DNA from: Alphaproteobacteria bacterium
GTDB lineage: Bacteria; Pseudomonadota; Alphaproteobacteria; Rhodobacterales; Rhodobacteraceae
Length of the DNA: 13,847 nucleotides
Assembly (NCBI GenBank): GCA_030424705.1
Contig: JAUHWJ010000008.1
Location: 1-13,847, forward strand
Reading direction: 5' to 3'
Below, one piece after another: positions 1 through 7,749 of this stretch (positions are counted from its first letter, which is position 1; every line of letters begins with the position of its first letter). Position numbers and translations under genes: made by a program. The notes under the pieces are model-generated. The model worked only from the letters and a program-made list of their open reading frames with translations, ran no database searches and had not been told where the DNA came from.

Positions 1-1
1 G

Positions 2-754
2 CCGTCCAACAATGCCGGCGGCCAGACCTTTACGGACGCTTCGGGCGCCTTCGGCGTCTTCCGCGTGCTCGCAAATTTCGGCGACGTGCTAATCGATGTC
101 GTGCTCAACGCGCTTGAGACCAAGGGACTCGCCAGGTCGCTGGCGGAGCCGAACCTCGTTGCGCTTTCGGGCGACACGGCCAGCTTCCTCGCTGGCGGAG
201 AGGTGCCGATTCCTGTCGCCGGCAACGAGGGGGAGATCACGGTCGAGTTCAAACCCTTCGGTGTCGGCCTTTCCTTCACGCCGACGGTGGTGGACGAGGA
301 CCTCATCAATCTCGAACTGGAGACTGAAGTTTCCTCCATCGACACGGCGGTCCAGGTCGTCGCCAACGGCATCGCGCTCACCGGCTTCTCGACGCGGCGG
401 GCGCGAACGACGGTGGAGCTGCGGGACGGGCAGAGCATCGCCATCGCCGGCCTCCTGCAGGAGAACTTCACCGACGGGAAGACCCAGCTGCCCTTTCTCG
501 GCGACATTCCCGTGCTCGGCACGCTCTTTCGCAGCGCCAGCTTCAACCGGAACCAGACCGAGCTCGTCATCATCGTGACGCCGGTGCTCGTCACCCCGGT
601 CGACGCCGGGGAGCGGCTCTCCCTGCCGACGGACCGGGTGCGCCTGCCGAACGAGCAGGAGCTGTTCCTGCTCGGCGAGGTGGAAGGGCGCGGCGTGGCG
701 CCGGAAGTCGCCAGCCAGGATTTCGACGGGCCCTTCGGCTACATTCTGGAGTGA
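2..754 (+). CDS. cpaC: Tad pilus secretin CpaC/RcpA, C-terminal part (5' end outside window)
   Basis: Outer-membrane secretin forming the channel through which the Flp/Tad pilus leaves the cell. The frame is open from base 2, so only about the last 250 residues are present; a GTG at 65 is internal and not the start. Visible secretin-core signatures are the VPIPV strand segment, the KPFGVGLSFTPTV stretch, the DGQSIAIAGLL segment and the LPFLGDIPVLGTLFRS block followed by TELVIIVTPVLV, which is the typical end of the secretin beta-barrel domain. A tail of about 50 residues follows. The N-terminal periplasmic domains and signal peptide would lie upstream. The OmpA-type lipoprotein gene starts 5 nt after the stop, consistent with one transcript. 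The family assignment is firm; CpaC rather than a type II or III secretin is inferred from the Tad genes downstream. Confidence 0.95.
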   Translation, partial: PSNNAGGQTFTDASGAFGVFRVLANFGDVLIDVVLNALETKGLARSLAEPNLVALSGDTASFLAGGEVPIPVAGNEGEITVEFKPFGVGLSFTPTVVDEDLINLELETEVSSIDTAVQVVANGIALTGFSTRRARTTVELRDGQSIAIAGLLQENFTDGKTQLPFLGDIPVLGTLFRSASFNRNQTELVIIVTPVLVTPVDAGERLSLPTDRVRLPNEQELFLLGEVEGRGVAPEVASQDFDGPFGYILE

Positions 755-759
755 CGGCG

Positions 760-1401
760 ATGCGCATTCTCTCCCTTCTCGCCGGCGCCGCGCTCCTCGC
801 CGGATGCACGACGGAGGTGGGCCTGCACGACAACGCGGCGGCGACCTTCGGCGGGGCCTATCAGCGCAACGAACTCATCCAGTCCGCCGCCTGGCGGCGC
901 GGCCGCTTCCTCGAAGCCGAACGCGCCCGATTCGCGGCCGAGACGCCCGCGACCGTGACCTTCGCCTTCGACAGCGCCGCGCTCGACGCTGAAGCGCGCG
1001 CCGCGCTCGACGCCCAGGCGCGGTGGCTCGCCCAGAATCCCGACATCAGGGTGCGAATCGCCGGCCATACCGATCTTGTGGGCGGCGAGGCCTATAATGA
1101 CCGGCTCGGCCTGCGGCGCGCGAGGGCTGCGGCGAGGTATCTCACGCTTCGCGGCGTGGAGCGGAGCCGGATCGACGCGGTGGAAAGCTTCGGCGAGCGG
1201 GAGCCCATTGTTACGACCGAGGAGCGGGAGCGCCGGAACCGGCGGGCGGAGACGGCTGTGGCGGGTTTCGTTCACGGCTTCGTCGGCGACGGAATGGATG
1301 GCCGTCGCGCCGCTTTGATGTATACCCGCTACAGGACCGACAATGTCGAACCGCCGGCGAGCGCGAACACCACGACGGTGTCCACGGGCGGCGGCGGCTG
1401 A
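760..1401 (+). CDS. OmpA-domain lipoprotein of the Tad locus
   Basis: Predicted outer-membrane lipoprotein of 213 residues that binds peptidoglycan. The N-terminus is a lipoprotein signal with lipobox L13-A14-G15-C16. An OmpA C-terminal domain spans about residues 65-170, with the G102-H-T-D105 motif and the N113-x-x-L-G-x-x-R120-A motif; D105 and R120 match the residues that contact diaminopimelate in this family. A Gly/Thr/Ser-rich tail ends the protein. ATG 760 is preferred because it gives a short clean signal peptide and has a GGAG about 9 nt upstream; a GTG at 751 overlapping the secretin stop would add only three residues. In many alphaproteobacterial Tad loci an OmpA-type gene sits here, where Caulobacter-like loci have cpaD. 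A role anchoring the secretin to the cell wall is inference. Confidence 0.92.
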   Translation: MRILSLLAGAALLAGCTTEVGLHDNAAATFGGAYQRNELIQSAAWRRGRFLEAERARFAAETPATVTFAFDSAALDAEARAALDAQARWLAQNPDIRVRIAGHTDLVGGEAYNDRLGLRRARAAARYLTLRGVERSRIDAVESFGEREPIVTTEERERRNRRAETAVAGFVHGFVGDGMDGRRAALMYTRYRTDNVEPPASANTTTVSTGGGG

Positions 1402-1417
1402 GGCGGGAAGACGGAGC

Positions 1418-1440
1418 CGCGCCCCTCCGGTACGGGCGCG
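1418..1440 (+). other. Intercistronic hairpin between ompA-type gene and first tadE-type gene
   Basis: A perfect 7-bp inverted repeat, CGCGCCC (1418-1424) and GGGCGCG (1434-1440), has a 9-nt loop in the 52-nt gap after the OmpA-type gene. No T-run follows, so it does not look like an intrinsic terminator. It could be an mRNA processing or stability element that tunes expression of the pseudopilin genes. In DNA this GC-rich a chance hairpin is quite possible. Confidence 0.35.
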
Positions 1441-1453
1441 ATCGGGGTGTGAG

Positions 1454-1987
1454 ATGGCGCCTGGTGCGAGGCGGGAGAGCGGGTTTCGCAAGCGCGTCCT
1501 GAAGCGGGCCGCGCCCGCGCTCGCGTGTCTGCGCCGGTTTTGCGTCGACGAACGCGCCTCCGTGACGGTGGACTTTGTCATTTCGATCCCGATCCTGCTC
1601 GCCGTTCTCGTTCTGACCACGGAATACGGGCGAATGCTCCAGATGCGTTCGACCCTGGAGAACGCGGTTGCGGACGCCGCGCGTTATCTGAGCCGCGTGC
1701 CGCTCGACGCTTCGGGCGCGGCGTTCCCCGCCTCCGTCGTCGAGACGGCTGAGGGGCTGATCGTCTCGCGCGTCAACACGCCTCACCTCGCAATCGCCGC
1801 GCCCGTGGTCGGCGCAGCGGGCGGCGTGACGACCGTGCGGCTTTCCGCCGCGGCAGGGGTCCCCACGCCGGCGCTCGGGATCCTCGCCATCTTCGGGTCG
1901 AAGACGAATGCGGACGGGTTGCCGATCGAGGATATCGAAGGGCTCGTCATCACCGCCTCCGAGACTGTACGGCATTTTGGACGATGA
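1454..1987 (+). CDS. TadE-family pseudopilin-like membrane protein
   Basis: Single-pass membrane protein of 177 residues of the TadE/TadG family, minor components of the Tad pilus machine. A basic N-terminal leader of about 34 residues is followed by the TadE core SVTVDFVISIPILL and one hydrophobic segment (about residues 38-56), then EYGRMLQMRSTLENAVADAARY, shown here only as EYGRML...ADAARY, typical of the family; the remainder is periplasmic. The site aligning with the prepilin cleavage motif is degenerate: Ala35 at -1, Asp40 where Glu is usual (+5) and Phe41 at +6, so processing is uncertain. ATG 1454 is chosen (GGGG a few bases upstream); an in-frame ATG at 1343 would overlap the OmpA-type gene and add an Arg-rich stretch unlike the family. 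The stop overlaps the next start by 4 nt (ATGA), suggesting translational coupling. Confidence 0.88.
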   Translation: MAPGARRESGFRKRVLKRAAPALACLRRFCVDERASVTVDFVISIPILLAVLVLTTEYGRMLQMRSTLENAVADAARYLSRVPLDASGAAFPASVVETAEGLIVSRVNTPHLAIAAPVVGAAGGVTTVRLSAAAGVPTPALGILAIFGSKTNADGLPIEDIEGLVITASETVRHFGR

Positions 1988-2583
1988 AGGCCCGCTTGCC
2001 CTCCTTCCGCCGGGACGAGTCCGGCGCGGCGACGATAGAGTACGTCATTCTGCTATTGCCGCTCATCGCGCTCGTCTTCACCTCATTCCAGATCGCCCTC
2101 GCCTATCACTTCGCGCTGACGGCGCAGAAGGCGGTCGAACTCGGCGCCAGGATTGCCGCGGTCCGGGATCCGGTGCATACGGGCATGCCGCGGGAGAACG
2201 CGGCGGCCCCCGGAGCCCGTGTGGGCGACAGTTGCGCGCTCGGCGGCTGCGCGGCGCCGGGAGGGCCCTGGCGCTGCTCAGGCTCCGATCTCGGCTCCGC
2301 CGACTGTGATGCGGCCGCCTTCTCAGCCATCTTCGACGAGGTCGGGCGGATCGCCTATCTTTTGTCGCCGGAGGACCTGACGGTGACCTATTCCTACGCC
2401 GCGCTCGGCTTCGCGGGCGGGCCCTTCACGCCGATCGTCGAGGTGACCATTGAAGAGCGGCCGTTCTTCCTCCAATTTTTCTTTAATCTGGCGTTCGGTT
2501 CGGGGGAGGATTCATCGAGGCGGCTGACGCTTCCGGCGGTGGCGGCCTCGGCCATCGCGGAAGACCTGAGTTCGACCAATTGA
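1984..2583 (+). CDS. tadE: TadE-family pseudopilin with canonical prepilin site
   Basis: Minor pilin-like protein of 199 residues. A 14-residue basic leader ends in Gly14, followed by A15-A-T-I-E19-Y20 and a hydrophobic segment VILLLPLIALVF. This is a good match to the G/XXXXEY prepilin cleavage motif, so cleavage after Gly14 by the prepilin peptidase encoded downstream is likely. Four cysteines (84, 89, 98 and 108) lie in a Gly/Pro/Ala-rich periplasmic stretch and could form disulfides. The start codon overlaps the stop of the preceding TadE-like gene. TadE-type proteins are processed pseudopilins needed for Flp pilus assembly in Aggregatibacter; the same role here is inferred from family and position. 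No large TadG with a von Willebrand domain is present in the window. Confidence 0.9.
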   Translation: MKARLPSFRRDESGAATIEYVILLLPLIALVFTSFQIALAYHFALTAQKAVELGARIAAVRDPVHTGMPRENAAAPGARVGDSCALGGCAAPGGPWRCSGSDLGSADCDAAAFSAIFDEVGRIAYLLSPEDLTVTYSYAALGFAGGPFTPIVEVTIEERPFFLQFFFNLAFGSGEDSSRRLTLPAVAASAIAEDLSSTN

Positions 2584-2610
2584 CGCGCGCGGAGCGCTTA
2601 AGGAGCGAAA

Positions 2611-3831
2611 GTGCTGCTGAGACGTGACCGAGAGGCGCAGGCGGACGCTGTCGTGTCCTTCATGACGGCGGATGGCGCGGCGGCGCTGAAGCCGCAACTC
2701 GACGCCGCTTTCGGCGGCGACGGCTGGGTCACGGCCGACATCCGGTCGGCGATCGGCGCGGTGCATGACGTGGCCGCTGAAGGCGGGCGCTTTCTCGTCA
2801 TCGGCGTTCGCGACGAGGCGGAAGGGGAGCTCGGCGCGGCGCGCGAACTCATCGCCGAGGCGAAGCTCTCGGGCCTGAAGGTCATCCTCCTCGCCGAGAG
2901 CCTGAGCCCCGCGGCGATGCACGGGCTCATGCGCGCGGGGGCGGACGATTTCGCCCCGCTGCCGCTGCCGCCCTCGGCGCTCGCCGAATCCGTGGCCCGG
3001 CTTCGCTCGGGCGGCTTGCAGCCCTTCGGCGGATCGTCCTCCCGCAACGGGATGGTCTTCCCGGTCTATGGGGCCGCGGGCGGCGTGGGGGCGACGACCT
3101 TCTGCGTTAATCTCGCCTGGGAGACGGCGCTCGAGGTCGCGAAATCCGGCAAGCAGGTCGCGCTTCTCGACTTCAATTTCCAGTACGGGACGGTCGCCAC
3201 CTTCCTCGACCTTCCGCGTCGCGAGGCGATCTACGAGCTTCTCTCCGACACGTCGACCATGGACGAGGAGGGTTTCAGCCAGGCGCTCGCCGATTATTCC
3301 GGGCGCATGGCGGTGCTCACGGCGCCGATGGACGTCCTCCCGCTCGACATCATCGGGCCCGAGGACGTGAAGACGATGCTGGACCTTGCACGCGCGAGCT
3401 ACGACTTCATTTTTGTCGACATGCCGCAGACGCTCACCCACTGGTCCGACCTTGTCCTCACGGAATCGGAGCGATTCTTCGCGATCATGCAGACAGACAT
3501 GAGGAGCGCGCAGAACATGCTGAGATTCCTGCGCGCCGTGAAAGCGGAAGACCTACCGATCGAGAAGATCGCCGTCGTCCTCAACCGGGCGCCGCGGTTC
3601 ACCGATCTCAGCGGCAAGAGCCGGGCGCGGCGGCTCGAACAGAGCCTCGGCGTCGAGTTCGTCGTCCGCCTGCCCGACGGCGGGCGGCAGGTCGCCTCCG
3701 CCTGCGACCAGGGCGCGCCGCTCGCGAAGGCGGCGCGGGGCAATGCGCTTCGCAAGGAGATAAGGCGCGTCGCGCGCGGGCTCGTTCGGAGCGTCGAGGC
3801 GGCGCGCGCCGAGACGGCGGGGGCGCGCTGA
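2611..3831 (+). CDS. cpaE: Tad pilus localisation ATPase-like protein CpaE/TadZ
   Basis: Cytoplasmic protein of 406 residues, of the ParA/MinD-related CpaE/TadZ family that positions the Tad machine, often at a cell pole. Residues about 15-130 resemble a receiver-like domain. The ATPase-like domain follows: P-loop G154-A-A-G-G-V-G-A-T-T163, an A'-type segment around D187 (DFNFQYG) and a Walker B-like strand ending at D270 (FIFVDMPQ). Compared with the deviant Walker A consensus KGGxGK[ST], both lysines are alanine (A156, A161), so strong ATP hydrolysis is doubtful; such departures are known in this family. The start is GTG 2611, supported by AAGGAG at 2600-2605 with a 5-nt spacer, the clearest ribosome site in the operon. 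The next gene begins 1 nt after the stop. Confidence 0.93.
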   Translation: MLLRRDREAQADAVVSFMTADGAAALKPQLDAAFGGDGWVTADIRSAIGAVHDVAAEGGRFLVIGVRDEAEGELGAARELIAEAKLSGLKVILLAESLSPAAMHGLMRAGADDFAPLPLPPSALAESVARLRSGGLQPFGGSSSRNGMVFPVYGAAGGVGATTFCVNLAWETALEVAKSGKQVALLDFNFQYGTVATFLDLPRREAIYELLSDTSTMDEEGFSQALADYSGRMAVLTAPMDVLPLDIIGPEDVKTMLDLARASYDFIFVDMPQTLTHWSDLVLTESERFFAIMQTDMRSAQNMLRFLRAVKAEDLPIEKIAVVLNRAPRFTDLSGKSRARRLEQSLGVEFVVRLPDGGRQVASACDQGAPLAKAARGNALRKEIRRVARGLVRSVEAARAETAGAR

Positions 3832-3832
3832 G

Positions 3833-5233
3833 ATGTTCAAGCGGTATCGCAGCCCCGAGCCGCCTCGGGCCAAGCAGGCCCCGCTCATCCAGACCCAGCC
3901 GAGCCCGCCGCCCCGCCGCGCCCCCGGCCCTTCGGCGGAGGACCAGGGCGACGTCCGGCGGCGGCGGCGGCTCCTCGACCTTCGTGTGACCATTCACCAG
4001 CGCCTGCTCGAAAGCCTGAACCTCTCCGCAATCGAGGATGCGCCCGAGGCGGAGCTAAGGCAGGAGATCGCTGCGATCAGCCGGGAGACGCTGGCGGATA
4101 TCGGCGTCGTCGTGAACGCGCAGGAGTTCGAGACGCTGATCGGCGCCCTGATCGACGAGGTCACGGGGCTCGGCCCGCTCGAACCCCTGCTGAAAGACCC
4201 GACCGTCACGGACATTCTCGTGAATACGCATAGCCAGTGTTTCGTCGAACGCTACGGCAAGCTCGAGCTGACCGAGGTGCAGTTCAAGGATGAGCGCCAC
4301 CTGATGCGGGTGATCGACAAGATCGTTTCCGCCGTCGGCCGCCGCGTGGACGAGAGCCAGCCCTGGGTGGATGCGCGGCTGAAGGACGGCAGCCGCGTCA
4401 ACGCCCTCGTCCCGCCCTGCGCGGTCGACGGGCCGCTCCTCTCCATCCGCAAGTTCTCGAAACAGCCCTACGGCATCGACAAGCTGCTAGAATTCGACGC
4501 CTTCTCGGAGGATATGGCGCTTTTCCTCCAGGCCGTCGTCGGCACGCGGCTCAACGTGCTCGTCTCGGGCGGGACGGGCTCGGGCAAGACGACGACGCTC
4601 AACGCCCTCTCCTCCTTCATCTCGAACGCGGAGAGGATCGTCACCATCGAGGATACCGCAGAGCTTCAGCTCCAGCAGGTCCATGTCGGCCGGATGGAGA
4701 GCCGCCCGCCCAACATCGAGGGCAAGGGCGAGGTGAGCCAGCGCGACCTCCTCCGGAACGCGCTCCGCATGCGGCCCGACCGCATCATCGTCGGCGAGGT
4801 TCGCGGCGGCGAGGTGCTGGACATGCTGCAGGCCATGAACACCGGCCATGATGGTTCGATGACCACGATCCACGCCAACAGCCCGCGGGACGCGATCGGC
4901 CGGATCGAGAACATGGTCTCCATGGCCGGGGTCGACATGCCGATGAAGGCGGTGCGGGCTCAGATCGCCGCGGCGATCCATGTCATCGTTCAGGTTTCGC
5001 GCCTTGCGGACGGAACCCGGCGCATGGTCTCTATCCAGGAGATCACGGGCATGGAGGGCGATGTCGTCGCGATGCAGGAGATCTTCCGCTTCGACCGGCG
5101 AACGGTCGCGGAGGACGGGCGGGTGATCGGCGACTATGTGGCGACGGGCATCCGCTCCGCCTATGCGGACCGGTTCCTGCAATGGGGCGTCGCGCTGCCG
5201 CAGGATCTCTTCGCCCCCGGCCGGCGGGGCTGA
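3833..5233 (+). CDS. cpaF: Tad pilus motor ATPase CpaF/TadA
   Basis: Hexameric secretion ATPase of the PilT/VirB11 superfamily that powers Flp pilus assembly (and, in Caulobacter, retraction) from the cytoplasmic face. Its 466 residues are of normal length. A Pro/Arg-rich N-terminal tail of about 45 residues is followed by a helical N-terminal domain, then the RecA-like core: Walker A G246-G-T-G-S-G-K252-T-T254, an acidic Asp box TIEDTAEL, Walker [12 protein letters not shown] at 317-327 (E322) and a His box with [12 protein letters not shown]. All expected catalytic motifs are intact. ATG 3833 follows the cpaE stop directly. It would act on the TadB/TadC platform encoded next. Confidence 0.97.
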   Translation: MFKRYRSPEPPRAKQAPLIQTQPSPPPRRAPGPSAEDQGDVRRRRRLLDLRVTIHQRLLESLNLSAIEDAPEAELRQEIAAISRETLADIGVVVNAQEFETLIGALIDEVTGLGPLEPLLKDPTVTDILVNTHSQCFVERYGKLELTEVQFKDERHLMRVIDKIVSAVGRRVDESQPWVDARLKDGSRVNALVPPCAVDGPLLSIRKFSKQPYGIDKLLEFDAFSEDMALFLQAVVGTRLNVLVSGGTGSGKTTTLNALSSFISNAERIVTIEDTAELQLQQVHVGRMESRPPNIEGKGEVSQRDLLRNALRMRPDRIIVGEVRGGEVLDMLQAMNTGHDGSMTTIHANSPRDAIGRIENMVSMAGVDMPMKAVRAQIAAAIHVIVQVSRLADGTRRMVSIQEITGMEGDVVAMQEIFRFDRRTVAEDGRVIGDYVATGIRSAYADRFLQWGVALPQDLFAPGRRG

Positions 5234-5239
5234 CCGGCC

Positions 5240-6199
5240 ATGCTCGGCCCCGTCCTCTATGCGATGATCTTCATCGGCGTGCTGATGATCGTGGAGGGCG
5301 TCTATCTTCTGATCTTCGGCAAGAGCCACAGCCGGGAGAACAAGGTCAATCGCAGGCTCCGGCTGCTCCAGAAAGGGGCGGACCGGGAGGAGGTTCTGGT
5401 AAAGCTCCGCAAGGAGCAGGAGCGGCATCAGAATGCGCGGGAGATTCCGCTCTTCTCAGCCGTCTTCGAGAAGGCGGCTCAGGCCAACGTTCCGATTGCG
5501 CCCTCGACTCTCGTGTTGATCATGCTCGCCATCGCGAGCGCGGCCTTCGTGATTTTCTCCGTCGCGACCTCTGCCGGGCTTCTGGTGCGTGTGACGGTCG
5601 CGCTCGCGCTCGGCTACGCCTCGGTTTTCCTGTGGCTTCGGAACAAGGCGAAGCGGCGGCTCCAGATGTTCGAGGAGCAGTTGCCGGATGCGGTGGACCT
5701 CATCGTCCGCAGCCTTCGCATCGGTCACCCCTTCACCGCGGCGGTGAACATCGTCGCGCAGGAAATGCCTGATCCGCTCGGCTCCGAATTCGGCGTGATC
5801 GCGGACGAAAGCACCTACGGCATGCCCGTGACGGAGAGCCTCGACCGGCTCGCGGCGCGGGTGGACGTGCCGGATCTCCGGTTTCTCGCCGTCGCCGTCA
5901 CCATCCAGTCGCAATCGGGCGGCAACCTCGCCGAGATCCTCAACGGGCTCAGCCAGGTCGTCCGCGCCCGGTTTAAGCTCTTCCGAAAGGTTGCCGCGAT
6001 CACAGCGGAGGCGCGGTGGTCCGGCTGGTTCCTCTCCATCTTTCCCATCATCGCGCTGCTTCTCGTCCAGATCGTTCAGCCCGGCTATTATGACAGGGTT
6101 TCGGACCATCCGCTGTTCGTGCCGGGCACGATCATTGTCAGCATTCTGCTGATCGTGAACGTGTTCTTCATGCGCTGGATGGTGAACATAAAGGTCTGA
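5240..6199 (+). CDS. tadB: Tad inner-membrane platform protein TadB (T2SF family)
   Basis: Polytopic inner-membrane protein of 319 residues, GspF/T2SF-domain type, forming with TadC the platform on which CpaF acts. Hydrophobic segments lie near the N-terminus (about residues 4-26), as a pair at about 90-130, and as two near the C-terminus (WFLSIFPIIALLLVQIV, and IIVSILLIVNVFFMRW at the very end). Between the second and third groups is the cytoplasmic T2SF domain, starting at LPDAVDLIVRSLR (D150) and including the GGNLAEILNGLS stretch typical of TadB. The gene starts 6 nt after cpaF and ends 3 nt before tadC. The TadB and TadC assignments rest on order and on the characteristic C-terminal segments. 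Confidence 0.95.
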   Translation: MLGPVLYAMIFIGVLMIVEGVYLLIFGKSHSRENKVNRRLRLLQKGADREEVLVKLRKEQERHQNAREIPLFSAVFEKAAQANVPIAPSTLVLIMLAIASAAFVIFSVATSAGLLVRVTVALALGYASVFLWLRNKAKRRLQMFEEQLPDAVDLIVRSLRIGHPFTAAVNIVAQEMPDPLGSEFGVIADESTYGMPVTESLDRLAARVDVPDLRFLAVAVTIQSQSGGNLAEILNGLSQVVRARFKLFRKVAAITAEARWSGWFLSIFPIIALLLVQIVQPGYYDRVSDHPLFVPGTIIVSILLIVNVFFMRWMVNIKV

Positions 6200-6202
6200 G
6201 CG

Positions 6203-7183
6203 ATGGAGCGGCTCTTCGACCTCGCCTGGAGCACGGCGACCGACGCCTTCGGGCCGGGCGGCCCGTTCTATGTCCTGGCGGCGATCGGCGCGCTGCTCGT
6301 CCTCGTCGCCGCCCCTCTGGCCCTCAGGCGGAAAGAGGATCCGGTCGAACGGCTCGGGCGGATGGACCGGGGCGGCGAGCAGAACCGCACTTCCGAAGCG
6401 CTGCGGCTGGACCGGGACAAGCCGCGCTTCGAGGCGCTCGCGCCCTATCTCGAACCGGCGGATGCGGGGCAGCTTTCCGAAGTCCGCGCGCGACTCCTGC
6501 GCGCCGGCTACAGGACGCGCTCCGCCGTCCGGATTTTCTATCTTGTAAGAGCGGGGCTCGCCGTCGGGTTGGTCGTGTTCTTCCTGCTCGTCATCGGCCT
6601 TACGAGCGAACAGCCGAATCCGGGGCGGCTCGTCGTCGTTTCCGCCCTCGCCGGGATTTTCGGGTATCTCGCGCCCTCCTGGTGGATTTCCCGCCGCCGC
6701 AAGCTCCGCCAGCAGGAGATGGCGGACGGGTTTCCAGATGCGCTCGACCTCATGCTCGTCTGCGTGGAGGCTGGCCAGTCCCTCGACCAGGCGATCATCC
6801 GGGTCGCAGGCGAGGTGAGGGAGGCGCATGGCGCGCTGGCGGAGGAGCTTCAGATCGTCTCCGCCGAGATGCGCGCGGGCAAGGACCGCGCGCTCGTCCT
6901 GCGCGATTTCGCCGACCGGACAGGGGTTTCCGACATCTCGGCCTTCGTCACCGTCCTCGTCCAGTCCGTCTCCTTCGGCACGTCGATTTCCGCTGCACTC
7001 CGCGTCTATGCGGCCGAGATGCGGGACAAGCGGCTGATGCGGGCGGAGGAGAAAGCCAACACACTGCCCACCAAGCTCACGCTCGGCACGATGTTCTTCA
7101 CCGTGCCGCCGCTCATGCTGATCCTGATCGGCCCCTCGCTGATAGAGATCATCCGGGCGCTGGCGAATTTCAACAACCGATGA
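6203..7183 (+). CDS. tadC: Tad inner-membrane platform protein TadC (T2SF family)
   Basis: Second T2SF-family platform protein, 326 residues. Hydrophobic segments occur at about residues 23-40, 111-132 and 138-155, with a C-terminal one (LGTMFFTVPPLMLILIG and onward). The cytoplasmic T2SF domain begins at FPDALDLMLVCVEAGQSL (D179) and includes SVSFGTSISAALRVYA, close to the family pattern. It pairs with TadB; the split of the GspF-like platform into two proteins is the hallmark of Tad systems. Its stop overlaps the start of the following lipoprotein gene by 4 nt. Nothing is unusual in length or motifs. Confidence 0.95.
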   Translation: MERLFDLAWSTATDAFGPGGPFYVLAAIGALLVLVAAPLALRRKEDPVERLGRMDRGGEQNRTSEALRLDRDKPRFEALAPYLEPADAGQLSEVRARLLRAGYRTRSAVRIFYLVRAGLAVGLVVFFLLVIGLTSEQPNPGRLVVVSALAGIFGYLAPSWWISRRRKLRQQEMADGFPDALDLMLVCVEAGQSLDQAIIRVAGEVREAHGALAEELQIVSAEMRAGKDRALVLRDFADRTGVSDISAFVTVLVQSVSFGTSISAALRVYAAEMRDKRLMRAEEKANTLPTKLTLGTMFFTVPPLMLILIGPSLIEIIRALANFNNR

Positions 7184-7749
7184 CGCGCCCGCTTGCGGCG
7201 CTCGCGCTCGTTCTCGCCCTCTCCGCATGCGCCCCCCCGTCGCGGCCCGGCGCCGCCTCCGCCGAGCCGCCGGAGGATATCGGGCTCAGGCTCCTCGCGC
7301 AGGATCAGCCCGAAATGGCGCTTCGCGCCTTCAACCGGGCCATCGCCAGGGCCGACGGGCCCTCGGCGCGCGCCGAGGCGATGACCGGCGCCGGCGTCGC
7401 CATGATCCGCCTCGGACGAATGACCGAGGCGGCGCGGACGTTGGAGGCGGCCGTCGCGCTCGCGCCCGACGCGCCGGGCGCGCCCGTCACGCTGAACGCG
7501 CTCGGGGTCGCGTCCTATGCCGCGGGGCGGCCGGAAGAGGCGCTCGCCGCTTTCCGCCGCGCCGAAGCGCTCATCGGAGGCGAGGACCCTGCGATCCGCG
7601 CCAACATCGCGCTGGCCGAATCGGCGCTCGAAGAGCAGGCGGCTGACGCCGAACTGGACGAGTTCGACTTCGATGTGATTCAATACGGACATGGCGTCTG
7701 GCGCCTCGCGCCGCGGCGCGCCGCCGCTCCGGAGGATCGCCGACCATGA
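7180..7749 (+). CDS. TPR lipoprotein, TadD-like (first of two)
   Basis: Predicted lipoprotein of 189 residues with a signal peptide and lipobox L14-S-A-C17. About three TPR-type helical hairpins follow: LAQDQPEMALRAFNRAI, GVAMIRLGRMTEAARTLEAA and GVASYAAGRPEEALAAFRRA. An acidic patch (DAELDEFDFD) and a basic tail end the protein. TadD proteins of Tad loci are TPR lipoproteins needed for pilus biogenesis, possibly as secretin pilotins; this role is inferred from position right after tadC. The start ATG at 7180 overlaps the tadC stop, and the gene's own stop overlaps the next start (ATGA), so translation is probably coupled through all three. The open frame extends upstream into tadC, but only this start gives a lipoprotein signal. 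Confidence 0.9.
   Translation: MTRPLAALALVLALSACAPPSRPGAASAEPPEDIGLRLLAQDQPEMALRAFNRAIARADGPSARAEAMTGAGVAMIRLGRMTEAARTLEAAVALAPDAPGAPVTLNALGVASYAAGRPEEALAAFRRAEALIGGEDPAIRANIALAESALEEQAADAELDEFDFDVIQYGHGVWRLAPRRAAAPEDRRP

Noticed and set aside
1343..1453. Alternative start of the first TadE-type gene at 1343
   Set aside because: It would overlap the OmpA-type gene by 59 nt and add an Arg/Ala-rich stretch with no family counterpart; ATG 1454 fits better.
739..1975. Overlapping minus-strand frames opposite the OmpA-type and first TadE-type genes
   Set aside because: Composition is that of an antisense shadow; the plus-strand genes have signal peptides and recognised domains.
6682..7179. Upstream extension of the first TPR lipoprotein frame into tadC
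   Set aside because: Out of frame with tadC and without family features; the start at 7180 gives a proper lipoprotein signal.
5456..7228. 590-codon open frame on the minus strand across tadB and tadC
   Set aside because: It lies antisense to two firmly identified membrane-protein genes, is extremely Arg/Asp/Glu/Gly-rich and matches no family style. Long antisense frames are expected in GC-rich DNA where stop codons are rare.
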